In this document: piece after piece, positions 1 through 9,186 of the stretch
Position numbering within the stretch: the first letter of the stretch is position 1
How the letters are laid out: every line of letters starts with the position of its first letter
Made by a program: the position numbers and the translations under genes
The notes under the pieces: generated by a model
Seen by the model: the letters and a program-made list of their open reading frames with translations, nothing else
What the model was told of the DNA's origin: nothing
Database searches by the model: none
Source of the DNA: Chitinivorax sp. PXF-14
Lineage (GTDB): Bacteria; Pseudomonadota; Gammaproteobacteria; Burkholderiales; SCOH01
Assembly: GCF_040812015.1 (NCBI RefSeq)
Contig: NZ_JBFNXJ010000006.1
Location: forward strand, 124,001-188,000
Reading direction: 5' to 3'
Length of the DNA: 64,000 nucleotides

Positions 1-266
1 TCCGTCAGCTGCGCCTTCTGCGCGTCGCTGGCGGCGCGCCAGTCCTTGCCGACGGCAAGCCCGGTCATGCGCGTGAAATCGAAGCTCGGCAACACTTTCT
101 GCTCGATCAGCTCACGCAGTTTCTTGTCGTTCTTTTCCTTCTTCATCACATCGAGCACCTCGCTCGATGTTTGCCGTACCAGCGATTCGGCATCGCTGAT
201 GTTGGCCAGCGCCGCGCCGGCGATCAGGCTGAGGCTCAGGACGAACAGGGAGAGTAGCTTTTTCAT
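1..266 (-). CDS. mlaC: MlaC, periplasmic phospholipid-binding protein (3' end cut off)
   Basis: MlaC carries phospholipid across the periplasm between the outer membrane and the inner-membrane MlaFED complex. The first 88 codons are visible, starting MKKLLSLFVLSLSLIAGAAL, a clear Sec signal peptide ending near ALA. The mature part contains VLPSFDFTRMTGLAVGKDWR, typical of the MlaC/Ttg2D family. It is the last visible gene of mlaFEDC, 34 bp after mlaD. The C-terminal half lies outside the window, so intactness cannot be judged. Confidence 0.9.
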   Translation of the reverse strand, partial: MKKLLSLFVLSLSLIAGAALANISDAESLVRQTSSEVLDVMKKEKNDKKLRELIEQKVLPSFDFTRMTGLAVGKDWRAASDAQKAQLT

Positions 267-300
267 GATGGCTCCAATGGTGTCTTGTCTTGTTCGAGCG

Positions 301-792
301 TCAGTTTGCCGCGCTCTCTTCTTTGGGCTTGCCGGCTTTTTCCGCGCTCGAGAACAGGAAGCGACCGATCAGGTCTTCGAGGACAACCGCAGATTGGGTG
401 ATGGTGATCTTGTCGCCATTTTTCAAGGCCTGATCATCGCCACCCTCGGTCAGACCGATGTATTGCTCGCCGAGCAGACCCGAGGTCAAGATGGCGGCCG
501 AGGTGTCCTTGGAGAACGGGTAGCGCTGGTCGATGGCGATCGTGACAACGGCGTTGTAGGCCTTGGTGTCGAACTGGACGTTGGTCACGCGGCCGACGAC
601 CACGCCTGCGCTACGAACCGGCGCACGGGACTTGAGGCCACCGATATTGTCGAAATTGGCGGAGACGGTGTAAGTCGCCTTGGCGTCGAATGAGCCGCTC
701 AGGTTGCCGACCTTCATGGCCAGGAAAATCAGCGCGGCGATGCCGAGCGAGACGAAGATGCCAACCCACAGGTCAATGGTGGTCCGGTTCAT
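301..792 (-). CDS. mlaD: MlaD, MCE-domain subunit of the Mla lipid transporter
   Basis: A 163-residue protein with one N-terminal membrane anchor (about residues 7-28, LWVGIFVSLGIAALIFLAMK) followed by a single MCE domain (about 39-115, including the VRSAGVVVGRV segment). This is the usual architecture and length of MlaD, which forms a hexameric ring on the periplasmic face of MlaFEDB and receives lipid from MlaC. The start lies 4 bp after the mlaE stop, so translation is probably coupled. The C-terminus is charged and ends in a short Lys/Glu-rich tail. Confidence 0.95.
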   Translation of the reverse strand: MNRTTIDLWVGIFVSLGIAALIFLAMKVGNLSGSFDAKATYTVSANFDNIGGLKSRAPVRSAGVVVGRVTNVQFDTKAYNAVVTIAIDQRYPFSKDTSAAILTSGLLGEQYIGLTEGGDDQALKNGDKITITQSAVVLEDLIGRFLFSSAEKAGKPKEESAAN

Positions 793-796
793 AATT

Positions 797-1594
797 TTAT
801 GCTACCCCACGAAACATGAATGCAGTCAGAACGAAGTCGAGTGCGAGGATGACTAGTGCAGAGCTGACCACGGTGCGGGTGGTCGCGCGCGACACGCCCT
901 CGGCGGTCGGCGGGGCGTCGTAACCCTCGAATACGGAGATCAGCGTGACGGCGGCGCCGAACACGAAGCTCTTGACCACGCCGTTGACGATATCGAAACG
1001 GAAGTCGACGGCGGACTGCATCTGCGACCAGAACGCCCCCGAATCGACCCCAATCAGCTTGACGCCGACCAGATAGCCGCCGATCACCCCCATCGACGAG
1101 AACATGGCGGCCAGCAGCGGCATCGAGATCACGCCAGCCCAGAAGCGTGGCGCCACGACGCGCGCGATCGGGTTGACGGCCATCATCTCCATCGCGGCGA
1201 GCTGCTCGGTGGTCTTCATCAGACCGATTTCGGCCGTCATGGCCGAGCCCGCCCGGCTCGCGAACAGCAGCGCGGCGATCACCGGGCCGAGCTCGCGCGT
1301 CAGCGAGAGCGCCACGAGCACGCCGAGCGCATCGGCCGAGCCATAGCGCTGCAGCGTGTCGTAGCCCTGCAGGCCGAGCACCATGCCGACGAACAGCCCG
1401 GAGATCAGGATGATGATCAACGACAGCACGCCGGCGAAATAGACTTCGCGGATGGTCAGGCTGAAACGGCGGAAGGCCATGCCGGAGTAAAGGAGTATCA
1501 CGGCAAAGAAGCGCACCACGAAACCCAGGCGCCAGATACCGTTGATGCAGGTTCTCCCGATGAGGCGGATGCCCGAAGTGAGGGTGTCGATCAT
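797..1594 (-). CDS. mlaE: MlaE, permease of the Mla phospholipid ABC transporter
   Basis: A 265-residue inner-membrane permease starting [16 protein letters not shown]. The family signature [19 protein letters not shown] is present near residues 99-117, with several hydrophobic helices around it. The open frame runs further upstream, but the chosen ATG overlaps the mlaF stop in an ATGA (1591-1594) and gives the usual MlaE length of about 260. It works with MlaF (ATPase), MlaD and MlaC to maintain outer-membrane lipid asymmetry. Confidence 0.95.
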   Translation of the reverse strand: MIDTLTSGIRLIGRTCINGIWRLGFVVRFFAVILLYSGMAFRRFSLTIREVYFAGVLSLIIILISGLFVGMVLGLQGYDTLQRYGSADALGVLVALSLTRELGPVIAALLFASRAGSAMTAEIGLMKTTEQLAAMEMMAVNPIARVVAPRFWAGVISMPLLAAMFSSMGVIGGYLVGVKLIGVDSGAFWSQMQSAVDFRFDIVNGVVKSFVFGAAVTLISVFEGYDAPPTAEGVSRATTRTVVSSALVILALDFVLTAFMFRGVA

Positions 1595-2412
1595 GCGCCA
1601 TTCCTCCGCAACAGATCGGTGGCGTAATCTGGCGCCGGGTATTGAAACGGCACCGGGCCGTCCGGCTCGCCTTTGACGAACTGGTGGACGAAATCCATCT
1701 TCGAGGCACGGATCTCGTCTGGCGTGCCGTGTGCGACGATGGCGCCTTCCGATACGAAATAGATGTAATCGACGATCTGCAGCGATTCCTGCACGTCGTG
1801 CGTGACCACGATGGAGGTCGCGCCGAGGGCGTCGTTCAGCTTGCGGATCAGTTGGCCGACGATGCCGAGCGAGATGGGGTCGAGCCCGGTGAACGGTTCG
1901 TCGTACATCATCAGCATCGGGTCGAGCGCGATCGCGCGGGCCAGCGCGACACGACGCGCCATGCCGCCCGACAGCTCGGATGGCTTGAGCTTGTGTGCGC
2001 CGCGCAGGCCGACCGCATGCAGCTTCATCAGGACGAGGTCGCGAATCAGCTCTTCCGGCAGGTCGGTGTGCTCGCGCATCTGGAAGGCGACGTTGTCGAA
2101 TACCGACATGTCGGTGAACAACGCGCCAAACTGGAACAGCATGCCCATCTTGCGGCGCAGCTGATAGAGGTCGTCGTGGTTGAGCTGGTTGACGGTCTGG
2201 CCGGCGACCCTGACGTTGCCGCGCGTCGGCTTGATCTGGCCGCCGATGAGACGCAGGATCGTAGTCTTGCCGCAACCCGAGCCGCCCATGATCGCGACGA
2301 GCTTGCCGCGCGGAATGCTCAGGCTGATGTCTCGGAGGATTGGCCTGCGCTTGTCGTAAGCGAAGGTTACGTTATCTATCTCGACGAGGTTGTCGGCGCT
2401 GCCAGATGCCAC
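1591..2412 (-). CDS. mlaF: MlaF, ATPase of the Mla phospholipid ABC transporter
   Basis: An ABC ATPase with Walker [10 protein letters not shown], signature LSGGMARR and Walker B LMMYDEP followed by FTGLDP. It powers MlaFED lipid transport. The open frame begins at 2523, but those first 37 codons do not resemble MlaF. A GTG at 2412 ([20 protein letters not shown]) gives 273 residues, close to the 269 of E. coli. No strong ribosome site precedes this GTG, so the exact start is tentative. It is the first gene of mlaFEDC and overlaps mlaE by 4 bp. Confidence 0.93.
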   Translation of the reverse strand: MASGSADNLVEIDNVTFAYDKRRPILRDISLSIPRGKLVAIMGGSGCGKTTILRLIGGQIKPTRGNVRVAGQTVNQLNHDDLYQLRRKMGMLFQFGALFTDMSVFDNVAFQMREHTDLPEELIRDLVLMKLHAVGLRGAHKLKPSELSGGMARRVALARAIALDPMLMMYDEPFTGLDPISLGIVGQLIRKLNDALGATSIVVTHDVQESLQIVDYIYFVSEGAIVAHGTPDEIRASKMDFVHQFVKGEPDGPVPFQYPAPDYATDLLRRNGA

Positions 2413-2761
2413 GGTCAAGCCCAAATAAAAAGAGGTAAATTTTAGTCGAAAAATGGTGCATGGCGATATAGGTTTTGCAACATGTCTTCGCCGGTGTTGC
2501 AGTCGTACAACAGCTTGAAGCAAATGCTCTAGGGATATTTTATTCTATTTGCATGAAAAATGGCATGCCTGTTTGAAAGCCGGTATGGGTTTTCAGTCAT
2601 TTGCCCTGGTGTCGCGGACGGTCATCGCTGAATATGTCAACGTAATTGCTGTGATGCAATAGATTGATGCGGACGTGTTCCAGGCTGGCCTGCGCGGGCC
2701 GAACATCTATAATCGCTAGCAGGAGGCCCGCCGACGAGAAGCGGGTAGGGAATCTGTACAA
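2413..2761. other. Divergent intergenic region between mlaF and the sigma-54 regulator gene
   Basis: About 350 bp, more AT-rich than its flanks, presumably holding promoters in both directions. On the plus strand a good -10 (TATAAT, 2708-2713) precedes the regulator gene. On the minus strand AT-rich stretches near 2440 and 2540 could serve mlaF, but no clean -35/-10 pair stands out. A short minus-strand frame ending in LYRHAPFFD is discussed under findings. Confidence 0.6.
2708..2713 (+). promoter_or_regulatory. Possible -10 box upstream of the sigma-54 regulator gene
   Basis: TATAAT matches the sigma-70 -10 consensus exactly and lies 49 bp before the ATG. The matching -35 position (about 2685-2690, CTGGCC) is poor, so either an activator helps or the match is coincidental. 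Confidence 0.4.
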
Positions 2762-4207
2762 ATGAATATCACCACCAGTCTGCCGGTATTGCTGCTTGTC
2801 GATGATGATCCCCTGATCGCCGAAACGCTGGCATTCGTGCTGCGCAAGCATTTCGATGTCTTGCTGGCGGATTCGGCCGAGCAGGCGATGGCGCTGCTGC
2901 GGGCGGCGCCGGTTGCGCCAGGGCTGGCCCTGGTCGATCTCGGTTTGCCGCCCGATCCACATGTGCCGACGGCCGGGTTCAAACTGATCGGCGATCTGCT
3001 CGCGTTCCGTCCCGATCTCAAGGTCGTGGTGCTGTCCGGGCAGAATGGCGAGGCCAACGCACGCCACGCCCGCGCGCTGGGTGCGATCGAGTTTGTCGCC
3101 AAGCCCTGCGCGCCGGACGTGATCTTGGCCGCCCTCAGCCGTGCACTGAACCTGATGCAGTGGGAGGGGCGGGCCGCCGGTGCGGCGGAGCACAGCGCCC
3201 TGATCGGCGACAGCCCGCCGTTGCAACGGTTGCGTGGCATGATCCGCCAGTTTGCGCAGACGCCGTTTCCGGTGTTGATCGAGGGCGAGTCCGGCACCGG
3301 CAAGGAGCTGGTTGCGCGCGGCCTGCATGACGCGGGCGCCGGGCCGGAGCGGCCGTATCTTGTATTCAACTGCGCTGCGATCGCGCCGAGCCTGGCAGAG
3401 GCGGCGCTATTCGGCCATGCCCGGGGGGCGTTTACCGGGGCGGCCCAGTCCAAGGGTGGATATTTCGAGGATGCGGGTGACGGCACGCTGTTTCTCGACG
3501 AGATCGGCGAGTTGCCGCTCGAATTGCAGGCCAAGCTGTTGCGCGTGCTCGAAACCGGGGATTTCCAGCGCGTCGGCGAGACGCAGGTGCGCTACAGCCG
3601 TGCCCGCATCGTTGCCGCCACCAACCGGGATCTACGCGAGGAGTCGCGCCAGGGCCGGTTCCGCGCCGATCTTTACCATCGGCTCAGCGTCTTCACCATC
3701 GACATGCCGCCGCTGCGCGCGCTCGGTGCCGACAAAATGCTGCTGCTCGCCCATTTCCGCGAGCGCTACGTGCAACAGGCCGGCCTGCCGCCGTTCGAGC
3801 TCGATGACTCGGCCAAGCAGGCGTGGCTGGATTACCCCTTCCCCGGCAATGTACGCGAGCTGCGCAATATCGTGATCCGGCTGACGGCCAAGTATCCCGG
3901 GCGCACGATAGGCCAGGCCGAGCTGCAGGGCGAGTTCGACCTGGTGGCCCCGCCGCACCAGCTGGTCGAGGCGGCCGTCAAGCCCGCTGCGGCGCGTACC
4001 GAGCCGCCGCTGGTCGAGCGCGCCATGGCGGAATTGCAGGCCGCCCCGGGGTTCAGCCTCGACGGCATGCTCAAGGCCTGGGAGCGTGGCTATATCGAAG
4101 CGGCCATGCGCCTCGCCAACGGCAACGTGAGCCAGGCCGCCAAGCTGCTCGGCATCAACCGCACCACCCTGTACGGCCGCATCGGCGGCGAACAGAAGCT
4201 GTCCTGA
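2762..4207 (+). CDS. NtrC-family sigma-54 response regulator (PrsR/PilR-like)
   Basis: A 481-residue regulator in three parts. The receiver (about 8-130) has the acidic pocket D14-D16, phospho-acceptor D59 and K114. The AAA+ domain (about 150-385) has Walker A GESGTGKE, the sigma-54 contact motif GAFTGA and Walker B LFLDEIGELP. The C-terminal Fis-type helix-turn-helix contains NGNVSQAAKLLGINRTTLYG. It should activate sigma-54 promoters when phosphorylated. The pilus operon begins 8 bp downstream, and two perfect sigma-54 promoter matches lie inside the locus, so pilin genes are the obvious targets (inference). The PrsK-like kinase at 16713-18410 is the likely partner. The closest named relatives I can suggest are PrsR (PEP-CTERM systems) and PilR. 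Confidence 0.9.
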   Translation: MNITTSLPVLLLVDDDPLIAETLAFVLRKHFDVLLADSAEQAMALLRAAPVAPGLALVDLGLPPDPHVPTAGFKLIGDLLAFRPDLKVVVLSGQNGEANARHARALGAIEFVAKPCAPDVILAALSRALNLMQWEGRAAGAAEHSALIGDSPPLQRLRGMIRQFAQTPFPVLIEGESGTGKELVARGLHDAGAGPERPYLVFNCAAIAPSLAEAALFGHARGAFTGAAQSKGGYFEDAGDGTLFLDEIGELPLELQAKLLRVLETGDFQRVGETQVRYSRARIVAATNRDLREESRQGRFRADLYHRLSVFTIDMPPLRALGADKMLLLAHFRERYVQQAGLPPFELDDSAKQAWLDYPFPGNVRELRNIVIRLTAKYPGRTIGQAELQGEFDLVAPPHQLVEAAVKPAAARTEPPLVERAMAELQAAPGFSLDGMLKAWERGYIEAAMRLANGNVSQAAKLLGINRTTLYGRIGGEQKLS

Positions 4208-4215
4208 GGAAGGTC

Positions 4216-5610
4216 ATGTATCGCACGCATTTCGGCCTGAGCGAGCCACCATTCAAGATCACCCCTCATCCCGGCTTCTTTTTCGAAGGGGCGCAGCGCG
4301 GCGCGATGCTCGATGGCCTGCTCTATGCCGTCACCAGCGGCGAGGGCATCGTCGAGGTGGTGGGGGAGGTGGGCAGCGGCAAGACCATGCTGTGCCGCAT
4401 GCTGATCGACAAGCTGCCTGACAGCGTCGACCTCGTTTATCTCGCCAACCCGAGCTATGCGCCGGAAGACATCCTGTATGCTATTGCCGACGAGCTCAAA
4501 CTTGCCATCGACGGCCTGCGGGCCGGGGCGGTGATGAAATGCCTGCAGCAGAGCCTGATCGAGCGCTATGCCGCCAACCGGCAGGTGGTGGTGCTGATCG
4601 ACGAGGCGCACGCGATGCCGGCCGAGACGCTGGAGCAGGTGCGGCTGTTGTCGAACCTCGAGAATGGCCACCACAAACTGCTGCAGATGGTGCTGTTTGG
4701 CCAGCCCGAGCTCGACCGGACGCTGGCACTGCCGTCGATGCGCCAGCTCAAGGAACGCATCGTCCATCACTTCGCGCTGTCGCCGCTGCGGCGCGAAGAC
4801 GTCGGCGCCTACCTGATGTTTCGCATGCGGGCCGCCGGCTACAAGGGGCCGGACAATTTCGAGCGCGCGGCCGTCAAGCTGATTGCCAAGGCGTCGCAAG
4901 GGCTCACACGGCGCATCAACATCCTCGCGGACAAGGCGCTGCTCGCGGCCTTTGCCGATGGCGCCTACCAGGTGTCGGCGCGGCATGCCCGGCTCGCCGC
5001 GCGTGACAGCGGCTTCCTCCAGTCCCGCGTGCCGTGGTCGCGCCTGGCCTGGGGGGGCGGCTTGCTGGCGGCGGGCGTGATGCTGGGATTGGGCCTGCAG
5101 GCATTTTCCAGCGCGCTACAACGCGCCGAGCCGCAAATCGCCGCGCCACCTGCCAGGCTGCTGACCGTGCCATCCAGGCCCGTGGCCGCCGCACCGCTTG
5201 CCCCACAGCCCGCTGCTGCGGCACCCGCGGATGCGCCACCGAGCCCGGTGTTGCAGCCACGGCTCGATGCGGCCACGACCTGGCTCGATGCGCAGGCACC
5301 CGAGCGTTACACGCTGCAGTTGCTCAGTACGCCACAAGCAAATGTGCACTTCGTCGAGCAGTTCCTGAAACAGCTCGAAGGCAAGGCCGATGCCACCAGC
5401 GTGCATGTCGTTCCTTTTTATATCAATGCCTTGCCACACTATGGCGTGTTCCTCGGCGACTTTGCCGACCGGGCGCAGGCGCAACAGGCCCGGGCCAATC
5501 TGCCGCGCGAGTTGGCGCTCTATCGCCCCTTGCTGAGGACGATTCAAGGTGTGAAGGATGGTGCAAAGCCGAATACGCTTAAGAATCAGGCCATTGAAAA
5601 GGCTTCTTAA
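4216..5610 (+). CDS. mshM: MshM/ExeA-like AAA ATPase with membrane segment and SPOR-like C-terminus
   Basis: A 464-residue protein. Residues 1-270 form an ExeA/GspA-type AAA ATPase: start MYRTHFGLSEPPFKITPHP, Walker A GEVGSGKT and Walker B VVVLIDEAH. A single membrane helix follows (about 280-297, LAWGGGLLAAGVMLGLGL). After a Pro/Ala-rich linker, the last 110 residues (from YTLQLLSTPQ) resemble a SPOR domain, which in other proteins binds peptidoglycan. In MSHA-type loci this ATPase is thought to help secretin assembly through the cell wall. The ATG at 4216 follows the regulator stop by 8 bp and has a nearby GAGGAAGG ribosome site. The frame continues upstream, but that part is a shadow of the regulator gene. 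Confidence 0.88.
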   Translation: MYRTHFGLSEPPFKITPHPGFFFEGAQRGAMLDGLLYAVTSGEGIVEVVGEVGSGKTMLCRMLIDKLPDSVDLVYLANPSYAPEDILYAIADELKLAIDGLRAGAVMKCLQQSLIERYAANRQVVVLIDEAHAMPAETLEQVRLLSNLENGHHKLLQMVLFGQPELDRTLALPSMRQLKERIVHHFALSPLRREDVGAYLMFRMRAAGYKGPDNFERAAVKLIAKASQGLTRRINILADKALLAAFADGAYQVSARHARLAARDSGFLQSRVPWSRLAWGGGLLAAGVMLGLGLQAFSSALQRAEPQIAAPPARLLTVPSRPVAAAPLAPQPAAAAPADAPPSPVLQPRLDAATTWLDAQAPERYTLQLLSTPQANVHFVEQFLKQLEGKADATSVHVVPFYINALPHYGVFLGDFADRAQAQQARANLPRELALYRPLLRTIQGVKDGAKPNTLKNQAIEKAS

Positions 5611-5662
5611 TGTGTTAGGCTTTGAATATATTTTCCAGCTTATCGATAGATACTAAATAGCG

Positions 5663-7552
5663 ATGCGCTTTCCCGTCTCCACGCGCCTGTTGCCGCTGCT
5701 GATGCTCGCCGGCTGCGGTGTCACCCAACCGCTGACCCCGGATGGCGGCCATCTTTCGGCCCCGGTGCCGCGTGCCGACGACATCCCGCAGCCAGTCGCT
5801 GCCCTGCCGGCCTTGCCGGTGCCAAAGCCGGCGCCCAAGGCCGAGGTGTACAGCGTGGTCGTCAACAACGTGCCGGTGGACGAGCTGCTGTTCGCCTTGG
5901 CGCGCGATGCCAAGGTGAATGTGGACATCCATCCCGGCATCGACGGTAAGGTCACGCTCAACGCCATCAACCAGACCCTGCCGCAGTTGCTCGAACGCAT
6001 CGCCAATCAGGTCGACATGCGCTGGGAGCTCAATGGCCATGATCTGGCCGTGATGCCCGAAACCGCGTTCGTCAAGCACTACCAGGTCGACTACGTGAAC
6101 ATGGCGCGCAAGATGAACAGCCGCATCGCCATCGCTACCTCGATCGCTTCTACCGGCGGTACCGTCAATGCCTCCCGCGGCGGCAACAGCTCGACGGCGA
6201 GCAATGCCTCCGACGCCGATCTGGTGAACGTGTCCGAGAACCAGTTCTGGACATCGGTGCGCAACGGGCTGGTGGCGATTCTCGAGTCGACCTCGGCTGT
6301 CAGGCAGCAGGAACTCGCCCGGCGCGAGAAGCTGGAAGCCAAGCGGGCCCGGGAACGCATGAGCCCGGAGCAACTGGCCCAGGCCGAGGCCGGCCAGCAG
6401 GCCAAGAAGGACGGGGTGCGGCAGGATGCCGAGATTGCCGCACGCGCCGGGGCCGGCGCCTCCAGACTATTCGACCAGCTGCGCCAGGCCGATGCTGCTG
6501 CCGAGCCGGCCGCCGCGCCTGCCGCAGCACCTGCCGCGGCAGGCGGCGCTTCGCCCGAAGAGCGCAACGTCATTGTCCACGCCGAGACGGGGACGGTCAC
6601 CGTGGTGGCCACCGCGCGCCAGCACAAGGAAATTCAGCGTTTCCTGCAGCAGGTGACGAGCAGCGCGCAGCGCCAGGTATTGATCGAGGCGACCATTCTC
6701 GAGGTGGACCTGTCCGACCAGTTCCAGTCGGGCATCGACTGGTCGCGCATCGCCGAAGGCACGCGCAGCTACACCAATGGCGGCGTGTCGCTGACGCCAT
6801 CGACGCTCAACAACGCGCCCTTCACCGCGTTCACCTTCAATATCGCCAACCCGCGGCTGTTCAGCGGCACCTTCGCTTCGACGATCAAGCTGCTGGAGAG
6901 CTTTGGCAAGACCAAGGTGATCTCGAGCCCGAAGATCATGGCGCTCAACAATCAGCCGGCGCTGCTCAAGGTGGTCGAGGAAAAGGTCTATTTCACCACC
7001 GACATCAAGATTACCGACGCGACCAGCACCACCCCGGAAAAACGGGAATACACCTCGGTCATCAACACCGTGCCGGTTGGCGTGGTGATGAGCGTGACGC
7101 CGCAGATATCCGAGTCTGGCGCGGTGTCGCTCAATATCCGCCCGACCATCTCCAACATCACCGGCTACAAGCAAGACCCGGTGCCGCGTCTGCTCAAGGT
7201 CGATTTCGACAACCTGATTCCGGAGATCGAAGTCCGCGAGATGGAATCGACCCTCAAGCTGATGAGCGGCCAGGTGGCCGTGCTCGGCGGCCTGATCCGC
7301 GACAAGATCGAATACAAGCGCGATGGTCTGCCCTGGGTCTCCCGCCTGCCGATGCTGGGCACGCTGACCTCGCAGCGCAACGACACCACCACCAAGGGCG
7401 AGTTGGTGATCTTCCTGCGCCCGGTGCTGGTCAACGACCCGAGCCTCAATGGCGATCTGGCGCAGTTCAAGGGCTATATGGCCGACAAGGATTTCTTCAA
7501 CCGCAAGCCGGACGAGATCGCGACCCCGATCCTGGGCATAGGGGGTAAGTAA
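5663..7552 (+). CDS. mshL: MshL, outer-membrane secretin of the MSHA-type pilus
   Basis: A 629-residue secretin, the outer-membrane channel for the pilus. It begins with a lipoprotein signal: lipobox LAGC with Cys18. Then come an N-terminal secretin/TonB short domain (about 60-130), an Ala/Ser-rich stretch (about 170-300) and the C-terminal secretin barrel (about 330-600), with VLIEATILEVDLSDQFQSGI and VGVVMSVTPQISESGAVSLN as typical segments. There are 52 bp between mshM and this gene, a looser junction than elsewhere in the operon. mshN follows after 2 bp. Confidence 0.93.
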   Translation: MRFPVSTRLLPLLMLAGCGVTQPLTPDGGHLSAPVPRADDIPQPVAALPALPVPKPAPKAEVYSVVVNNVPVDELLFALARDAKVNVDIHPGIDGKVTLNAINQTLPQLLERIANQVDMRWELNGHDLAVMPETAFVKHYQVDYVNMARKMNSRIAIATSIASTGGTVNASRGGNSSTASNASDADLVNVSENQFWTSVRNGLVAILESTSAVRQQELARREKLEAKRARERMSPEQLAQAEAGQQAKKDGVRQDAEIAARAGAGASRLFDQLRQADAAAEPAAAPAAAPAAAGGASPEERNVIVHAETGTVTVVATARQHKEIQRFLQQVTSSAQRQVLIEATILEVDLSDQFQSGIDWSRIAEGTRSYTNGGVSLTPSTLNNAPFTAFTFNIANPRLFSGTFASTIKLLESFGKTKVISSPKIMALNNQPALLKVVEEKVYFTTDIKITDATSTTPEKREYTSVINTVPVGVVMSVTPQISESGAVSLNIRPTISNITGYKQDPVPRLLKVDFDNLIPEIEVREMESTLKLMSGQVAVLGGLIRDKIEYKRDGLPWVSRLPMLGTLTSQRNDTTTKGELVIFLRPVLVNDPSLNGDLAQFKGYMADKDFFNRKPDEIATPILGIGGK

Positions 7553-7554
7553 CG

Positions 7555-9186
7555 ATGAGCCTGTTGCTGGATGCCCTGCGCCGCGCCGAGGCGGCCAAGC
7601 GTCGCCATGTCGAGGCCGAAGAGCCGGCGCCGGCCGGCTTCCCCGCGCTCGACGTCGAGGCCACGCCGCCGGTAGCGACCGCCGATGCGGTGTTGCCGGC
7701 GCATGAGCCGACTCTGCCCGCAAGTATCGAGGCATCGCCATCCTGGACCTTGGCTGACACCGCCGAGCCGAGCCCAGAGCTGCCACCAGCGCTGACCCCG
7801 GAGCGCCAGCCACTCGAATTGACGTTGGAGGCCCCGCCGCCGGCGCCGCTTCCCACGGTCGCGCCTATCGACACCGCGCCGGCTGCCGTGTCGCCGGCCG
7901 AGGTCGCCGAGGCCAGGCCCGCTGTCGCACCATCGGCCGAGGCCGCCATGGCCGCGCCGCCACCGCGCAAGCCGCTGTTCGAGAAGGCCGCGCCCAGCCT
8001 CGGCGCAGAGCCGCTGGGGACGCCGTCGACACCGATACCGACACCTACGCCTGCGCCTGCGCCGGCCGCTGCGGCCAAACCGGCAGCAGCCGGGCCGGCA
8101 TCGCCGTCGCCCGCCGAACAGGACAAGCGCGAGACCGCCAAGCGCGTGGTGGCCGCTGCGAAGCGCCCGCGCGAACCCTTGAACCGCACCTTGCTGCTGG
8201 CCCTGGGCGGTGGGGTCGCCGTGCTGGGTGCGGCGGCTTACCTGTGGTGGCAGATGCAGCCACCGGGCAGCATCACGCTGTTCGGCGCGCTACCGCCCAG
8301 CGTCGCTACCCGCGGCGCGGCTGACGAGGCCAACCCGCCGCCCGCGCCGCCCGGCACGGCAGAGCAAGCGGCGCCAGCGGCAGCCGCCAAGCCATCGCCG
8401 GCCGAAGCCCCGGCTACTAGCACGAACGCCACGGCGGCCCCCGTGCTGGGTCCCGCCAAGGGCAGGCATGCCGCGCCTGACGGCTCGCCCGCCGTCGAGG
8501 CCAAGGCGAGCGCCGTGCCGGCACCGGTGGCCGCCGCACGGCCGCAACGCGAACGGAACGAGCCATCGGCAGTCCGCTTCGTGCCGGGCCAAGCCGAGCA
8601 AGCCGTAATGCAGCCGGTGCGCCGCGGCTATGCCGCCTACCAGGCCGGCAATCTGCCGGCGGCCACCACGGCCTACCAGGAGGCCCTGTCCGACGATCCC
8701 GGTAGCCGTGATGCCATGCTCGGCCTGGCGGCGGTGGCTGCCCGGCAGGGACGGATGACCGAGGCGCAGCAGTGGTACCAGCGTGTGCTCGCCGCCAACC
8801 CGCAGGACCCGGATGCCCAAGCTGGCCTGGCTGCGGTGAGCCGCAGCCAGCAACCGGCCGACCGCGAGGCGCGCCTGCGCGGCCTGATCGAGGCCCAGCC
8901 GGAGCGCGCCGAGCTGGCGCAGGAGCTGGCTGGCCTGTACGCGAGCCAGCAGCGCTGGGGCGAGGCGCAGCAGGCCTACTTCCGCGCCTTCACGCTCGAT
9001 CAGGATAATCCCGACGCTGCGTTCAACCTGGCCGTCAGCCTGGAACACATCGACCAGCCCAAGGCCGCGCTCGACTATTACCGCAAGGCACAAGCGCTGG
9101 CAGAGCGCCGCACGCCGCGCTTCCCGCCAGCCGTGGCCGAGCAGCGCATCGCGGCGCTGACGCGCGAGGGTGCCGCGAAACAATGA
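7555..9186 (+). CDS. mshN: MshN-like TPR protein of the pilus locus
   Basis: A 543-residue inner-membrane protein. The N-terminus MSLLLDALRRAEAAKRR is a hallmark of this family and of related GspB-like proteins. A Pro/Ala-rich region follows (about 20-200), then one membrane helix (about 211-227, LLLALGGGVAVLGAAAYLWW), a second low-complexity linker and C-terminal TPR repeats (about 345-535; for example AAYQAGNLPAATTAYQEAL). The large periplasmic TPR part probably contacts the secretin or other assembly proteins. The last 4 bp overlap mshE (ATGA). Confidence 0.88.
   Translation: MSLLLDALRRAEAAKRRHVEAEEPAPAGFPALDVEATPPVATADAVLPAHEPTLPASIEASPSWTLADTAEPSPELPPALTPERQPLELTLEAPPPAPLPTVAPIDTAPAAVSPAEVAEARPAVAPSAEAAMAAPPPRKPLFEKAAPSLGAEPLGTPSTPIPTPTPAPAPAAAAKPAAAGPASPSPAEQDKRETAKRVVAAAKRPREPLNRTLLLALGGGVAVLGAAAYLWWQMQPPGSITLFGALPPSVATRGAADEANPPPAPPGTAEQAAPAAAAKPSPAEAPATSTNATAAPVLGPAKGRHAAPDGSPAVEAKASAVPAPVAAARPQRERNEPSAVRFVPGQAEQAVMQPVRRGYAAYQAGNLPAATTAYQEALSDDPGSRDAMLGLAAVAARQGRMTEAQQWYQRVLAANPQDPDAQAGLAAVSRSQQPADREARLRGLIEAQPERAELAQELAGLYASQQRWGEAQQAYFRAFTLDQDNPDAAFNLAVSLEHIDQPKAALDYYRKAQALAERRTPRFPPAVAEQRIAALTREGAAKQ

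Noticed and set aside
797-2275. 492-codon frame containing MlaE with a long N-terminal extension
   Set aside because: The extension is the mlaF gene read in the wrong frame; the ATG at 1594 overlaps the mlaF stop and gives the normal MlaE length.
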